Notes: generated from the sequence alone by a model not told the origin. 64,000 nucleotides of DNA from Corynebacterium jeddahense (GCF_028609865.1 NZ_CP063194.1:682001-746000), one strand, 5' to 3'. Shown: positions 27,746 to 35,449, numbered from the stretch's first letter. Numbers and translations: made by a program.

Positions 27746-28438
27746 CTACACGACCACCATCCACACCGCGACGAGGAGGCACACCGCGGCGACCACCGTC
27801 GCGGTATGGAAGTGCTCGTGGTAGCCGTAGTAGCGGGCCGAACGCCCCGGCCACTTGAACCCATACGCCAGGGCGCCGAGCGTGTACACGACGCCGCCGG
27901 CGGCGAGCAGCCACACGACGGCGGGCCCGGCGGCGCGCCACAGCGTCGGCAGCAGCGGCACGATCAGCCACCCGAGGGCGACGTACACGGCGACGTCGAG
28001 CCACCGCGGGTGGTCAATCCAGGCGAGGTTGAGCGCCGCGCCGCCGATCCCGCCCGCCCACGCAACGGCCAGCATGGTTGCCGCGGTGCGCGGCTCGAAC
28101 ACGATGAGGCACAGCGGGGTGTACGTCGCGGCGATGAAGACGGCGATGGTCGCGTGGTCGGCGCGCCGCCACCACTGCACGGTGGCGGCGGAGCGCCACG
28201 GCCACAGGTGGTACGCGGCGGACACCCCGAAGAGCAGCACCACGCCGACGCCGTACACCGTCACGCCGAGCGCCTGGAGCCACGGCAGCGTCATCCACGC
28301 GAACGTGATCAGCACCGCCGAGGACATCGCGGACAGCAGCGCGGCGACGAGGTGACACCAGCCGCGCACGGCGGGGCGCTCGCCGCGGTCCGCGACCACG
28401 ACGGTGCGCTCGATTTGGCCTTCTTGCAGGGTTGTCAT
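27746..28438 (-). CDS. Haemolysin III / PAQR-family membrane protein, copy 1
   Basis: A 230-residue membrane protein of the HlyIII (YqfA/PAQR) family with seven hydrophobic segments. Family motifs are LLFGVSAAYHLWPWRS, WWRRADHATIAVFIAATYTPLCL and the C-terminal YYGYHEHFHTATVVAA, which hold the conserved Ser, Asp and His of the presumed zinc site. The function is unclear; despite the name few members are haemolysins. GGGAGG precedes the ATG at 28438. It is closely related over its whole length to the gene at 35499-36218, which sits next to mycoredoxin. Confidence 0.87.
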   Translation of the reverse strand: MTTLQEGQIERTVVVADRGERPAVRGWCHLVAALLSAMSSAVLITFAWMTLPWLQALGVTVYGVGVVLLFGVSAAYHLWPWRSAATVQWWRRADHATIAVFIAATYTPLCLIVFEPRTAATMLAVAWAGGIGGAALNLAWIDHPRWLDVAVYVALGWLIVPLLPTLWRAAGPAVVWLLAAGGVVYTLGALAYGFKWPGRSARYYGYHEHFHTATVVAAVCLLVAVWMVVV

Positions 28439-28550
28439 GGGCGCCTCCCGTCGGATGTCGGCAACCCTACTCCACCGTAAGTTATTCGCGCCAGGCCCGC
28501 GGGAGCGCGGTTTCCGGGTTGGGCGGGCGCTGCGGTACCCTAACGCCATT

Positions 28551-28623
28551 GCCCTAGTAGCTCAGTGGATAGAGCACTTCTCTCCTAAAGAAGGTGTCGG
28601 AGGTTCGATTCCTCTCTGGGGCG
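28551..28623 (+). tRNA. tRNA-Arg(CCT)
   Basis: A full cloverleaf can be drawn. The acceptor pairs GCCCTAG (28551-28557) with CTGGGGC (28616-28622), with discriminator G at 28623. The D stem is GCTC/GAGC. The anticodon stem CTTCT/AGAAG has loop CTCCTAA, anticodon CCT. The T stem is GGAGG/CCTCT with loop TTCGATT. The encoded 3' end is GC rather than CCA, so CCA must be added. Low-GC accessory DNA begins directly after it. Confidence 0.95.
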
Positions 28624-28735
28624 CTCTTGAACGGGGGGTCGGTTAACTTTTCCGTTCAATTCAGGAAACTCCTTCCAGGTTAAACCCGGTTTTCAACATT
28701 GGGTGGCTTTTGGAGAGACTATCCCCGGGAGGACG

Positions 28736-28784
28736 AAAACCGGCCGGTTTTTCAGCCTCAAAGGGCTTTGCCGGCCGGTTTTTT
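28736..28784 (+). terminator. Strong hairpin with two CCGGCCGG palindromes
   Basis: AAAACCGGCCGG (28736-28747) pairs with CCGGCCGGTTTTTT (28771-28784) across a 23-base loop. In addition, AAAACCGGCCGGTTTT (28736-28751) is itself a perfect 16-bp palindrome, so two exclusive foldings exist. It most likely terminates transcription after tRNA-Arg or at the edge of a past insertion. Confidence 0.6.
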
Positions 28785-28870
28785 GTGTCAAAACCAGTGC
28801 TTTCCACGACCTGTAGGCCACTCGGCGTGAAGGCCTCGAAAAACGAGGTCTTCGCCGGTGGCCTTGTGGC

Positions 28871-29185
28871 TTATGCAGCCTTTGGTGGTGCGTTGTCGCC
28901 CAACTGCCATTGCTCAATGTCGTCCGAGCTGGGCTTGCGGCCGCCCCGCGGCGGAGGCGGAGTCGGCTTCTGGCTCGTGTGCGGGCGCGACCAGGCGGCA
29001 GCGTCGAGCATGGCGAGGTTCACCCCTACTGTGGCCATGGCCATGCACAGCATTTGTGCCGCCCAACCGCGCATAAGACGGCTCGTCACGTCTCCGGCAC
29101 TCTGGTAAGAACCGTTTTTGAGCATGGCGTTGCGCGACTCAATGGTGTTGCGGCGGCCGTACTCCTTGCGCCACTCCGCAGTCAT
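28871..29185 (-). pseudogene. Transposase C-terminal fragment
   Basis: A 104-residue frame beginning MTAEWRKEYGRRNTIESRNAMLKNGSY and continuing LMRGWAAQMLCMAMATVGVNLAML. This matches the end of DDE transposases/integrase-like proteins of actinobacteria, where a WRKxYxxRNxxES block carries the last catalytic Glu. Nothing upstream encodes the rest of a transposase, and no inverted repeats frame it, so it is a relic. The tail (KPTPPPPRGGRKPSSDD) is Pro/basic. The exact family is not certain. Confidence 0.55.
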
Positions 29186-29210
29186 AAAAGCAGGGTAGCC
29201 TCACACGGTT

Positions 29211-29432
29211 TTATGCGTCAGATTTATTTTTGGCAATCAGGAACCATACGGTCCCTACAAGAAGCGCCACAATCGTAAATCCAATGCCGATATCTTTTGA
29301 TTTCTCTAGGGCCACATTGGCGTAACTGGCTTCAGAGAATAGTGGAGCTACGATCAGGCAGTAGACCCATATCCCAGCGATGAGGTAGGCAAATGATGTA
29401 GCGATTTTTTTCGGGTTGCGAAAATTGGACAT
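29211..29432 (-). CDS. Small two-span membrane protein, possible immunity factor
   Basis: A 73-residue protein with a basic N-terminus (MSNFRNPKKIATS), hydrophobic spans at about residues 13-35 and 47-66, and the end IAKNKSDA. GAGGGG sits four bases before the ATG at 29432; an upstream ATG (29450) overlaps the previous gene and lacks a ribosome-binding site. It follows the Cys-rich secreted protein gene by 11 bp and belongs to the same low-GC unit. Small membrane proteins in this place are often bacteriocin immunity proteins, but there is no recognisable family, so this is inference. Confidence 0.65.
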   Translation of the reverse strand: MSNFRNPKKIATSFAYLIAGIWVYCLIVAPLFSEASYANVALEKSKDIGIGFTIVALLVGTVWFLIAKNKSDA

Positions 29433-29443
29433 CTTTCCCCTCA

Positions 29444-30007
29444 CTAACATGCAGAATCAAAGTTGATATTATCTTCTGCCCATGCTGCACCGAGACCGCA
29501 AGCTCCCGCTGCAACACCTCCAGTCCCTGCACCAAGCGCTCCGCATACTCCAGTAGCCCCTACACGGTATGTCCACTTGCCTACCGCAGCTTTGGTGCAA
29601 GCATCACGGGATGAAAGACCTGTTTCAGCAAGAATAAGCATATCTTCGTATTGAATAAAACTTGCAGATAGCTCGTTGCCGTCAGCGTCATAGATCTGTG
29701 GTGCAGTAAATGAACCTACGACATCGCCGTCTTTATTGACCAGGTCAGCGATTTGTCCATCACCGCTGATCTCAATTCTGTCGCCAGGTTGCAGCTCTAT
29801 GTGTCGGCCTTGGACACCCGGCTGATCAACAGGCAAGGTTGATCGAGTCAGCCCATCAGCGCCTTGTAGGACGAAAGAATTATCGCCCACCTGACTTACT
29901 GCATAGTCCCCCTCTTGTGCGTCCGCTGACGCAGCTGGCGCAAACGCTAGCCCCACTCCCATCAGAGCTGCCCCTGCAACCTTTCCGAAAGTTCTCTTAC
30001 GGATCAT
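29444..30007 (-). CDS. Secreted bacteriocin-like precursor
   Basis: A 187-residue protein. A signal peptide ends near residue 30 (ASADA). A beta-rich, acidic middle domain (about 30-130; YAVSQVGDNSFVLQGADGL, IELQPGDRIEISGDG) follows. The last 51 residues, starting at C137, are Gly/Ala-rich and hydrophobic with Cys at 137, 155, 170 and the C-terminus 187. The plan of signal peptide, globular pro-domain and Gly-rich Cys-containing tail is that of some actinobacterial bacteriocin-like precursors. GGAGG lies five bases before the ATG at 30007. GC content is well below that of the core genes, suggesting transfer. No processing protease or exporter gene is adjacent. The activity is not established. 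Confidence 0.65.
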   Translation of the reverse strand: MIRKRTFGKVAGAALMGVGLAFAPAASADAQEGDYAVSQVGDNSFVLQGADGLTRSTLPVDQPGVQGRHIELQPGDRIEISGDGQIADLVNKDGDVVGSFTAPQIYDADGNELSASFIQYEDMLILAETGLSSRDACTKAAVGKWTYRVGATGVCGALGAGTGGVAAGACGLGAAWAEDNINFDSAC

Positions 30008-30043
30008 CGTTTCCTCCAATCTTTGGGGTGAACCTTCGCCTTT

Positions 30044-30073
30044 CTATTATTGTGCGCACCGACTACATCTCAA
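30044..30073 (-). promoter_or_regulatory. Promoter of the bacteriocin-like pair
   Basis: On the minus strand, TTGAGA (30068-30073) and TAATAG (30044-30049) are separated by 18 bp, giving a leader of about 30 bases with a ribosome-binding site. Just upstream (30096-30105) is the perfect palindrome GATAATTATC, a possible operator. Confidence 0.5.
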
Positions 30074-30429
30074 CCTCGACAGTGCAGTGTCACTCGATAA
30101 TTATCCAACTTAGATAGGACTGTTATAGAACCCGGACAACAATCCCACCATTAATTTTGTTAGCTTCTCGGCTGTCTTGCGAACCATAAGTAAATGCTCC
30201 CGTGCTAGCGCACGGGGAACCGTATATTGCTTACAGTCTGTCCAGTTTCTTGGCCCGCCCGCGTGGCAGAATGATTCCCGCGCGAAGGTCGGTAGGGGTT
30301 TCGCTTCGAGACTCGCGGCGGTTTCCGGGACGGGGTCGTTGCGGGGTGGTAAGGAAGCGGCGGAAAACGTGTAAGCGGCGGCGGAGCTAAAGGTTGGGGA
30401 GTTTGCTGAATGTCCCTTCGCTGCAACGC
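30074..30429. other. Gene-free stretch in the accessory block
   Basis: I see no convincing gene here. Part is low in GC (30074-30240) and part high (30240-30429). It holds GATAATTATC (30096-30105) and a perfect 7-bp hairpin CCCGTGC/GCACGGG with loop TAGC (30199-30216). The right edge is the 3' flank of the DoxX-like gene. It may be a junction of the inserted DNA. Confidence 0.5.
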
Positions 30430-31458
30430 CTAGCGGTTATACGGTGGGGAAACCCAGGTAAACGGCTGATCCAGCAGCGTGGTTCCCAGCTCCGATGGCG
30501 CAAGCTCGAACGCCGGGCCGTTTTCGGGTGTGAGCTCGAGCTTCTCCCCGTTGGCCCGCCAATCGAACTCGAGCGTGTCTTCGATGGGGCCGCGCGGGGC
30601 GGCGTTGACGCGGTCGTCGGTCATCGGGGCTGTCAGCTGGATTGTCACGCGGTCTCCGTGGAGGGTGTAGAAGCCCAGTTGGTGGTCGCCGGAGGCACGT
30701 CGCAAAGCGAAAAGCCCGTGGAACTCGCCCTCCGGAGTCTCACCCTCGACGCGGTAGAAGTTGCCGGCCTCGAAGCCGTCGAAGGAACCGAATGCTACCG
30801 ATTCCCAGCGGTGATCCGCCGCCAGGTCCTCCGCGGGTTCGATGTTGCCACCGGCGACTGCGTACACGCCGGACAACTCGGTGCCGTCGCGGTCGAGTGC
30901 GCGCGGAATGCCGGTGGCCATCGCGAACCCGCCGGCACCAAGCGCGACCACCGTGGCCAGGGCAGGGAAGAAGCGGGTCACGCGGTGGATTTTCTCGTTC
31001 GTGATCGCGCGGGGCGGTTGCACTGCCTCGGTCGCCCGGCCAGCGATGAACCGGAAGAGGCGAGGCAGCCACGGCGCCAACACCAGCAGATACAGCAGCG
31101 CCTGGAACGCGGATGGGATTTTGACGGGCACGTCGAAGGTCATGTTCAAAAGCCAGACGATGGCGAGGTCGATGAACCCGATCAGGCCGCCGAGCCACGC
31201 GGTGCGCCGCCACAGCACGAGCACGGCGGCGACAATTTCGGCCAGTCCGGCGAGGAACTGCACGACCGGGGAGAACCCCATGAAGGTCCACAGCAGCCCC
31301 ATCGGCGACTTCTCGCCGAGGGTGATCAGCAGCTCCGGGTAGTCGGGCCGAGCCATTTGCATGAGCCCGAGTTTGGCCAGCGCGTACGGCATGAGCAGAG
31401 CAAAAGCCGCCATCCGCACGACCCAGTGCAGCATCCAACCGATTTGCTTCGCGTTCAT
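30430..31458 (-). CDS. DoxX-like membrane protein with exported C-terminal domain
   Basis: A 342-residue protein. The first 150 residues form a four-span DoxX-like domain (MLHWVVRMAAFALLMPYALAKL, FSPVVQFLAGLAEIVAAVLVLW). A further span at about 166-185 leads to a 150-residue domain on the outside, beta-rich with repeated FYRVEGETPEGEFHGLFALRR and HGDRVTIQLTAP. The family is linked to redox or lipid-associated functions; no activity can be given. The ATG at 31458 lies seven bases after a TAAACT -10 box, so the mRNA is probably leaderless. The divergent CrtI-like gene starts 35 bp away. Confidence 0.72.
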   Translation of the reverse strand: MNAKQIGWMLHWVVRMAAFALLMPYALAKLGLMQMARPDYPELLITLGEKSPMGLLWTFMGFSPVVQFLAGLAEIVAAVLVLWRRTAWLGGLIGFIDLAIVWLLNMTFDVPVKIPSAFQALLYLLVLAPWLPRLFRFIAGRATEAVQPPRAITNEKIHRVTRFFPALATVVALGAGGFAMATGIPRALDRDGTELSGVYAVAGGNIEPAEDLAADHRWESVAFGSFDGFEAGNFYRVEGETPEGEFHGLFALRRASGDHQLGFYTLHGDRVTIQLTAPMTDDRVNAAPRGPIEDTLEFDWRANGEKLELTPENGPAFELAPSELGTTLLDQPFTWVSPPYNR

Positions 31459-31465
31459 GCGCCGC

Positions 31466-31487
31466 AGTTTAGCGGGTGTGTTTAGAT
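31466..31487. promoter_or_regulatory. Divergent leaderless promoters, DoxX-like / CrtI-like
   Basis: TAAACT on the minus strand (31466-31471) is seven bases before the ATG at 31458. TTAGAT on the plus strand (31482-31487) is six bases before the GTG at 31494. The -35 regions overlap the opposite gene's start. Confidence 0.5.
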
Positions 31488-31493
31488 GGGCCG

Positions 31494-32879
31494 GTGAGAC
31501 CATCCGCAGTGATCGTGGGCGCCGGGCCGAACGGGCTGACGGCGGCCGCGCGCCTCGCCACCAGCAGGTGGCGGGTGGAGGTGCGCGAGCGCGCCAGCGA
31601 ATTCGGGGGCGCGGCTTCAACGCAGATGCTTGACGACGTTTTACTGCGCGATCTCGGAGCCGCCTGCCACCCCTTCGGTGCCGCGAGCCCCGCGTTCCGC
31701 GCGCTGCGCCTGGAGGACTACGGGGTGCGGTGGCTGCGCGCGCCGTACGAGATGGCGCATCCGCTCGACGGTGGCGCGGCGGTGCTGGCGGGATCGTTGG
31801 GGCAGACCGCTGCGGGTCTCGGCCCGGACGAGGGGGCGTGGCTGCGGCTGCACCGGCCGGTGGTGGAGCGTGTCGACGACATCCTCACCGGCGTCCTTGC
31901 CCCCATGCCGCACTGGCCGAAGCACCCGGTCGCCTTGGCGCGGTTCGGCACCCGCGGTGTGTTGCCTGCGACGACGCTCGGGCGCGCCGCCTTCCGCACC
32001 GAGGAGGCATGCGCACTCTTTGCGGGCAGCGCGACGCATGCGATCACGTCGCCTTCGCAACCGTTCACCGGGGCGTTCGGGTTGCTCTTCGGAGCACTCG
32101 GTATGACACGCGGGTGGCCCGTCGCCGAGGGAGGATCGGGTGCGATCAGCGCCGCCTTGCGGAGGATAGTGGAGGAACACGGCGGGGTCGTGCGCTGCGG
32201 CGATGAGGTCACGACGCTTCCCGAGGCGGATGCCGTGATCCTCAACCTCACGCCTCAGCAGGCACTGCATATCGACGGCGCCGGCCTACCGACCCGCCGG
32301 AAGAGATCCATGCGCCGCTGGCGCTACGGCCCCGGCGTGCACAAAGTGGACTTCGTCCTCGACGCCCCGGTGCCGTGGGCAGATCCCAGGGTGGGGCAGG
32401 CGGCGACGGTTCACGTCGGCGGCACTGTGGAAGAGATTGTCCGCGCCGAGAAGGACGTGGCTCGGGGAGTGCTGCCGCAGCGGCCGTTCGTGATGGTGAG
32501 CCAGCAGTACGCCGCCGACCCGTCGCGTGGCCTGGTGTTGTGGACGTACGCGCACGTGCCGCACGGCTACCGCGAGCGCCACCCGGGCGAGGTCGCGGAA
32601 AGGATCACGCAGCAGATCGAGCGGTTCGCGCCCGGGTTCAGCAACGTGGTGCGAAATGCGGTCACCACTTCGCCGCGGGCGCTCGAGGAGTGGAACCCGA
32701 ATTTGGTCGGCGGCGACATCGCGGGTGGGGCAATGGACGGTGCGCAGCTGCTGTTGCGCCAGCCCCACCGGCTGCGCAAAGGGGTGTACATGGCGTCGTC
32801 GTCGACGGCACCGGGCGCAGGTGTGCACGGTATGCCCGGGTGGTGGGCCGCGGAGGCCGCGCTGCGGGACTTCGCTTAA
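31494..32879 (+). CDS. Phytoene-dehydrogenase-like FAD oxidoreductase
   Basis: A 461-residue flavoprotein of the CrtI/amine-oxidase type. The N-terminal dinucleotide-binding fold is VIVGAGPNGLTAAARLA followed by GGAASTQMLDDVLLRDLGAACHPF. The middle has GMTRGWPVAEGGSGAISAALRR and the C-terminus has the FAD-binding [31 protein letters not shown]. There is no carotenoid synthesis gene nearby, so the substrate is unknown. The GTG at 31494 has a TTAGAT box six bases upstream and no ribosome-binding site. The last ~145 bp of the gene are repeated at 35286-35430, on the other side of a restriction-modification pair. Confidence 0.82.
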   Translation: MRPSAVIVGAGPNGLTAAARLATSRWRVEVRERASEFGGAASTQMLDDVLLRDLGAACHPFGAASPAFRALRLEDYGVRWLRAPYEMAHPLDGGAAVLAGSLGQTAAGLGPDEGAWLRLHRPVVERVDDILTGVLAPMPHWPKHPVALARFGTRGVLPATTLGRAAFRTEEACALFAGSATHAITSPSQPFTGAFGLLFGALGMTRGWPVAEGGSGAISAALRRIVEEHGGVVRCGDEVTTLPEADAVILNLTPQQALHIDGAGLPTRRKRSMRRWRYGPGVHKVDFVLDAPVPWADPRVGQAATVHVGGTVEEIVRAEKDVARGVLPQRPFVMVSQQYAADPSRGLVLWTYAHVPHGYRERHPGEVAERITQQIERFAPGFSNVVRNAVTTSPRALEEWNPNLVGGDIAGGAMDGAQLLLRQPHRLRKGVYMASSSTAPGAGVHGMPGWWAAEAALRDFA

Positions 32880-32883
32880 GAAA
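32739..32883 (+). repeat. Long direct repeat, left copy (3' end of CrtI-like gene)
   Basis: About 145 bp, from GGTGCGCAGCTG to the end of the oxidoreductase gene, recur at 35286-35430 in the same orientation with only a few mismatches (for example GCGCAAAGGGG against GCGGAAAGGGC, and GCGGAGG against GCAGAGG). The two copies bracket the restriction-modification genes. After the stop codon the copies differ by a 24-bp segment and then share GAAACGGTC. Confidence 0.9.
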
Positions 32884-32928
32884 CGGTCCACCGGCGAGAC
32901 CGCTCGCGTGCCATGTTGTCGATTTCAA

Positions 32929-32985
32929 GGAGAACGAAGTGGCGACATCCGTTCTCCAGAAGCGGCGAACGCTTCATACTATAAT
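32929..32985 (+). promoter_or_regulatory. Promoter and inverted repeat upstream of the restriction gene
   Basis: TATAAT (32980-32985) is a consensus -10 box about 40 bases before the restriction gene. A perfect 8-bp inverted repeat, GGAGAACG (32929-32936) and CGTTCTCC (32950-32957), ends at the expected -35 position. It may be an operator for timing control; no controller protein gene is present. Confidence 0.5.
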
Positions 32986-33027
32986 GTCTCGATAACCATA
33001 GAAGTTAAGGCTGGAAAGGTATAGAGG

Positions 33028-33915
33028 TTGAAAAAGCTTCGAGAGTATGGCGATGATTACAAGACTCAAATCACTTTCGTGGACTCGCCTTACTATCCGG
33101 ATTACATGGATGGTGTAGAGGTTGTGTATAAGGAAGCATTTGATCGGTTTCATGAACTAGTCATAACCTGTGATTCTTCGGCAGACCTACTTCGGCAGAT
33201 AGTTAAGGCTCCCAAAGAAAAGCGCAGTAACCTCCTCAAACTTTTCCGCCGGCTAGTGTCTCCGGACACGTCCGTCGAGATGCTCAAACGGGTTCGAGAT
33301 GTGGAAGAAATTATTTCCAACTACGGTTATCGTTTTCGGAATATCGATGTAGTAGAGGCAAAATACGCCGCATACTCGGACAATCTGGAAGCGTTTGAAC
33401 TACCGCTGATGGCCGTCCTGTTCGAGACTCAAAATCGTGGACAAAGCGGGTATGAGTTGACCGACTTCTTTTTCGAATGGTTCGAGAACAATTTGGCTGA
33501 GGACTTCACGATCGATGGACCTCGGGGAGCGGGCAAAGATATCGAGTTGGCAGATATTCTTCCGGGCTTTGATCCTGGCACGCCCACAGATTTTGTCATA
33601 CGTTCACGGACAGCAGGGGACGTCGTAGCGATCGGGTACGCCCGCTACGACAGTGATAGGGGTGGGTCTCAAGAGGATGATCGTATTAGCGGGAACCGAG
33701 ATAAAATCACCAAACTCTCCAAATACCGAGCAGAACATCCAGATAAGAAAATCAAAATCATTTTCTTGAACGACGGCCCTGGTTTCGTGCTGGGTTCCAT
33801 GTTCCGCGATTATGTTCAACTTGAAGATGTGTATGGGCCGGATTTCACAATGGTTACAACGTTAAAGATGCTGGACGAGCGACTAACTAAGGACTGGTTG
33901 TTGAGTGACAGCTAG
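33028..33915 (+). CDS. Probable type II restriction endonuclease
   Basis: A 295-residue, low-GC protein, assigned mainly from its pairing with a DNA methyltransferase. It has no helicase or HNH motifs. A possible PD-(D/E)xK-like core lies at about 190-230 (GTPTDFVIRSRTAGDVVAIGYARYDSDRGG), but the catalytic Lys is not in the standard place. The conserved-looking QEDDRISGNRDKI and IKIIFLNDGPGF blocks follow. The start is TTG at 33028; ATG is absent nearby. Its stop overlaps that of the convergent methyltransferase by CTAG (33912-33915). The recognition site is unknown. Confidence 0.7.
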   Translation: MKKLREYGDDYKTQITFVDSPYYPDYMDGVEVVYKEAFDRFHELVITCDSSADLLRQIVKAPKEKRSNLLKLFRRLVSPDTSVEMLKRVRDVEEIISNYGYRFRNIDVVEAKYAAYSDNLEAFELPLMAVLFETQNRGQSGYELTDFFFEWFENNLAEDFTIDGPRGAGKDIELADILPGFDPGTPTDFVIRSRTAGDVVAIGYARYDSDRGGSQEDDRISGNRDKITKLSKYRAEHPDKKIKIIFLNDGPGFVLGSMFRDYVQLEDVYGPDFTMVTTLKMLDERLTKDWLLSDS

Positions 33916-35126
33916 TCACTCAACTCCTTAATCCAGAAGTCTTTCGCTCTTCTTTCCCCCAGATCTAAGGCGGTCTGAGCTGCAGCAGTTTTGGGGCGAA
34001 AATCGCCCATTTTAGCTGATCCGAGTTCGAATCGGTCCTCTATTGTCTTGATTGCGAGCGAAGAGTTGTCGATGCCTATCCACCGGCGTCCAAGACTTGC
34101 AGATGCTTCCAGAGTCGTTCCGCTGCCCGCAAAAGCATCCAGGACAAGATCACCTTCGTCCGAAGAAGCGCGAATCACAGTTTTGAGAAGGTCCAAATTC
34201 TTTTCCGTGGGGTACCCGGTGATTTTGATGTTCTGGTTGTGTGCGTCCTTGTACTCGAGCCAGATGTTTTGCATCGCAACGCCGGGGGCACTGTCGAGAT
34301 AGATTTTCCTGCGGGGATTGCCGGTCGGCGACCAATAAATTTCGCCTTTCGCATCCATTTCATCGAGCCGCTCGGGAGTGTACTGCCAGTGCTTTCCAGG
34401 GGGTGGCAGCATTCCCCGCCACTCTCTGCCGGTGGCACCGTTTCGAACACCAGGGGCGTGGATCGGAACTTTCTTAAATCGCCTGCCCGTTTTTTCTTCT
34501 ATATAGGGATACTCCTTGTTTCCCGCCTCTTCTGTCCAGGGGGTGTGCTGCAAGTTGAATTTCATTGACTTGGACTTGGAGTAAAAGAGCAAGTAATCGG
34601 ATACGTTGCCGAACTGCTTCTTTGAAAAATTCTTTGGGTTTGATTTTTTTCGAGTGATGAAGCTTCGAAAGTTCTTAGGTCCGAATATCTCATCCATGAT
34701 GAGCTTGGTCTCGAATATCATCTTCGAATCCAGGTGCACGTAGATGGCACCGTCGTTTGAAAGTAGTTCCCGCATCAAGATCAATCGCTGTCGCAAAAAT
34801 TCCAGAAAGTCCGCCCCGTCGATTGTGTCCTCGTAAGCAAACTCCAGGTTGCGGTTGCTGAACCGGCTGTTGGTTGCGTAGGGAGGGTCAATGTAGATCA
34901 TCTGGGTTTGACCTGCCAAACGGTCGTCGGCGGCCAAACCTTCGAGAATGTCGAGGTTGTCGCCGAAGTACAGTGTGTTGTCGGTCGGGTGATCGGGTTG
35001 GTGTAGCACCCGGAATGATTTTGGTCGCACTCGTGAAAGGATTTCCGCCTGGGAAATCTTTCCTTTGTAAGAGATTTCAAACTCAGTATTAGATCTTGCT
35101 GCTCCTGCGGGAACTCCGACAGCCAT
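33912..35126 (-). CDS. Adenine/cytosine-N4 DNA methyltransferase, beta class
   Basis: A 404-residue S-adenosylmethionine-dependent DNA methylase. The catalytic DPPY is at 80-83 (MIYIDPPYATNSRF), preceding the cofactor motif FAGSGTT at 332-338 (DAFAGSGTTLEASASLGRRWIGID). This order defines the beta class of N6-adenine or N4-cytosine methylases. The variable region between them would set target specificity. AAGGAAGGGG lies just before the ATG at 35126. Codon use and GC (near half) differ sharply from the core genes. It would protect host DNA from the convergent nuclease gene. Confidence 0.92.
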   Translation of the reverse strand: MAVGVPAGAARSNTEFEISYKGKISQAEILSRVRPKSFRVLHQPDHPTDNTLYFGDNLDILEGLAADDRLAGQTQMIYIDPPYATNSRFSNRNLEFAYEDTIDGADFLEFLRQRLILMRELLSNDGAIYVHLDSKMIFETKLIMDEIFGPKNFRSFITRKKSNPKNFSKKQFGNVSDYLLFYSKSKSMKFNLQHTPWTEEAGNKEYPYIEEKTGRRFKKVPIHAPGVRNGATGREWRGMLPPPGKHWQYTPERLDEMDAKGEIYWSPTGNPRRKIYLDSAPGVAMQNIWLEYKDAHNQNIKITGYPTEKNLDLLKTVIRASSDEGDLVLDAFAGSGTTLEASASLGRRWIGIDNSSLAIKTIEDRFELGSAKMGDFRPKTAAAQTALDLGERRAKDFWIKELSD

Positions 35127-35285
35127 TTCGCCCCTTCCTTGACTAGCGGACACTGTTTGCGCGCTCAGATCAAGCGCTCAACTCAATTAGTATCAGCAGG
35201 CGCGACGCCACTTGCAAAATGATCGAATGAAATTTCGAATGGTTGGCTGGAGATAGTTTCCACTCAAGGGGACGTGGCCCAAGGG

Positions 35286-35430
35286 GGTGCGCAGCTGCTG
35301 TTGCGCCAGCCCCACCGGCTGCGGAAAGGGCTGTACATGGCGTCGTCGTCGACGGCACCGGGCGCAGGTGTGCACGGTATGCCCGGGTGGTGGGCCGCAG
35401 AGGCCGCGCTGCGGGACTTCGCTTAAAGAA
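35286..35430 (+). pseudogene. Duplicated 3' end of the CrtI-like gene (right copy)
   Basis: This segment encodes [25 protein letters not shown] and the rest of the oxidoreductase C-terminus up to its TAA at 35424-35426, with one amino-acid change (V to L) from the intact gene. It has no start and is not a gene. It lies in the 372-bp gap between the methyltransferase start and the second HlyIII gene, which otherwise holds only the methyltransferase promoter region and the hairpin at 35428-35449. Confidence 0.88.
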
Positions 35431-35449
35431 CCTACTTCCCCGTAGGTTC
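35428..35449 (+). terminator. Hairpin after the duplicated gene end
   Basis: GAACCTAC (35428-35435) and GTAGGTTC (35442-35449) form an 8-bp stem with the loop TTCCCC. There is no T-run. It is probably the original 3' hairpin of the oxidoreductase gene; the corresponding bases are missing after the intact copy at 32880. Confidence 0.55.

Noticed and set aside
28710..29108. A plus-strand frame opposite the transposase fragment
   Set aside because: The minus-strand frame carries the recognisable transposase motif; the plus frame has none.
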